Positions 14,946 through 15,759 of a stretch of 15,759 bases of DNA are shown in pieces. Source of the DNA: Alphaproteobacteria bacterium (GTDB taxonomy: Bacteria > Pseudomonadota > Alphaproteobacteria > GCA-2731375); assembly GCA_030746295.1 (NCBI GenBank), contig JASLMY010000107.1, forward strand, positions 1 to 15,759. Reading direction: 5' to 3'. The notes below the pieces were generated by a model. It saw only the letters and a program-made list of their open reading frames with translations, was not told the DNA's origin and did no database searches. Within the stretch, counting starts at the first letter, position 1. Every line of letters starts with the position of its first letter. Both the position numbers and the translations under genes were made by a program.

Positions 14946-15759
14946 ATGACATCACTCGCAGAGCGCGGCGGAGACGCCGATCCGGGCATTCAGCGGCGCG
15001 ACCTGGTCCGGCTTTGGCTTCACGCCCAGAACCGGGGCTGGTTCAACACCACGATGCTGCGCCGGCGCCGCTTCGACGGCGCCGTCTGCAGCCTGAAGAA
15101 TGCCGGCTCGCACTGGGTCAAGTACATGCTGAGCCTGGCGTTGGCGGAGCTCCATGGCCTGCCGGCGCCCGAGCACATCCGCTCCAACGCCATCGTCGGC
15201 CACCCCAAGCGGCCGCCCGCCCACAGCCATATTCCGCAGATCGTCACCAGCCACTCGGCGGCGCATCATCTCTTGCATTGGCGGCCGGCGGGCCGGCTCT
15301 TGCGTTTGCCCCGCTACGTCGTCCTGGTCCGCGACCTCCGCCATCTCTTGGTCTCCTACCACGAGAAGTGGCACGACGCGGGCGAAGTCGATTTCGCCGC
15401 CTATTTGCGTGGCCGGGCGACGCCCAAGCGCTTCGACGGCACCATCTGGGAGTTCATACGCTTCTTGAATTCCTGGGCGCCGGTCATCCAGCAGCAGCCG
15501 GAGAGGGCGATCGTCGCCCGCTACGAGGACCTGGAGCGCGACACCGAGGCCGAACTGGTGCGGATCGCGGCGCATCTCGGCATCGACGGCCTGACGCCCG
15601 AGCTGGCCCGGCGCGTCGCCGCCATGGCGAGCCGCGAGGAGATGGCCAAGCACCCCGATCCGACCGAGAACCACCACGACAAGGTGGTCGGCCTGGAGAC
15701 ACGCGCGGCCTTGGATTGGTACGACGATGCCGACCGACGGTTTCTGAGCCGGCTCTTGG
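14946..15759 (+). CDS. Sulfotransferase-domain protein (3' end cut by window)
   Basis: An open frame of at least 271 codons that runs off the window end. It shows the PAPS-dependent sulfotransferase pattern. The 5'-phosphosulfate loop is SLKNAGSHWVKYML (49-62), the counterpart of PKSGTTW. A candidate catalytic histidine is in TSHSAAH (about 101-107). The 3'-phosphate site is VRDLRHLLVSY with Arg129 and Ser137 eight residues apart, as in the family. YEDLERDTEAELVRIAAHLGI (193-213) is the typical YEDL helix. It probably sulfates a small molecule, glycan or lipid; the acceptor cannot be told. ATG 14946 has only a weak GGGG upstream. The frame is open further upstream (GTG 14904), so the start is moderately certain. 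It is divergent from the reductase gene, so no operon partner is visible within the window. Confidence 0.78.
   Translation, partial: MTSLAERGGDADPGIQRRDLVRLWLHAQNRGWFNTTMLRRRRFDGAVCSLKNAGSHWVKYMLSLALAELHGLPAPEHIRSNAIVGHPKRPPAHSHIPQIVTSHSAAHHLLHWRPAGRLLRLPRYVVLVRDLRHLLVSYHEKWHDAGEVDFAAYLRGRATPKRFDGTIWEFIRFLNSWAPVIQQQPERAIVARYEDLERDTEAELVRIAAHLGIDGLTPELARRVAAMASREEMAKHPDPTENHHDKVVGLETRAALDWYDDADRRFLSRLL

Noticed and set aside
1..15759. Mobile element, phage, CRISPR or defence system
   Set aside because: No transposase, integrase, terminal repeats, direct-repeat array or known defence-domain protein was seen in any frame.

Overview
The window looks like chromosomal DNA of a GC-rich alphaproteobacterium, probably a Rhodospirillales-type lineage. 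The evidence is a ChvG-type stimulus sensor kinase, a very short HPr kinase, an EIIA(Man)-like protein and HPr of the regulatory alphaproteobacterial PTS, AhcY, and a DivL-type pseudo-kinase with tyrosine in place of the phosphoacceptor histidine. No rRNA, tRNA, CRISPR array, insertion sequence or phage gene was seen.

Left block (1-4335, all +): the 3' part of chvG, then hprK, the EIIA(Man) gene, ptsH and ahcY. This is the classic alphaproteobacterial chv/PTS/ahcY neighbourhood. It should join envelope or acid stress sensing (ChvG) to a PTS phosphorelay that works in regulation, since no sugar permease is present. ahcY recycles S-adenosylhomocysteine and has its own leader, with an AT-rich palindrome next to a candidate promoter.

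Middle block (4465-8973): a creatinase/ectoine-hydrolase-like M24 protein (-) diverges from a DHA2-type MFS exporter (+), which is followed by a serine hydroxymethyltransferase paralogue with altered active-site residues (+). This looks like a small accessory metabolic cassette lying between ahcY and divL, genes that as I recall are usually close together in this class.

Right block (9125-15759): divL (+) is followed not by its usual neighbour tsaE but by a decayed receiver-domain remnant. Next come an orphan family-5 solute-binding protein (-), a thioredoxin-reductase-like ferredoxin/flavodoxin-NADP+ reductase (-), and a divergent sulfotransferase-domain gene (+) cut by the window end. Synteny is therefore conserved on the left and broken around divL.

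The points most worth following are the SHMT paralogue with Tyr-to-Thr and His-to-Tyr active-site changes, the metal-ligand-poor M24 protein beside it, the Tyr-for-His change and unusual start of DivL, the palindrome before ahcY, and the receiver pseudogene. I found no evidence for a wholly new multi-gene system.
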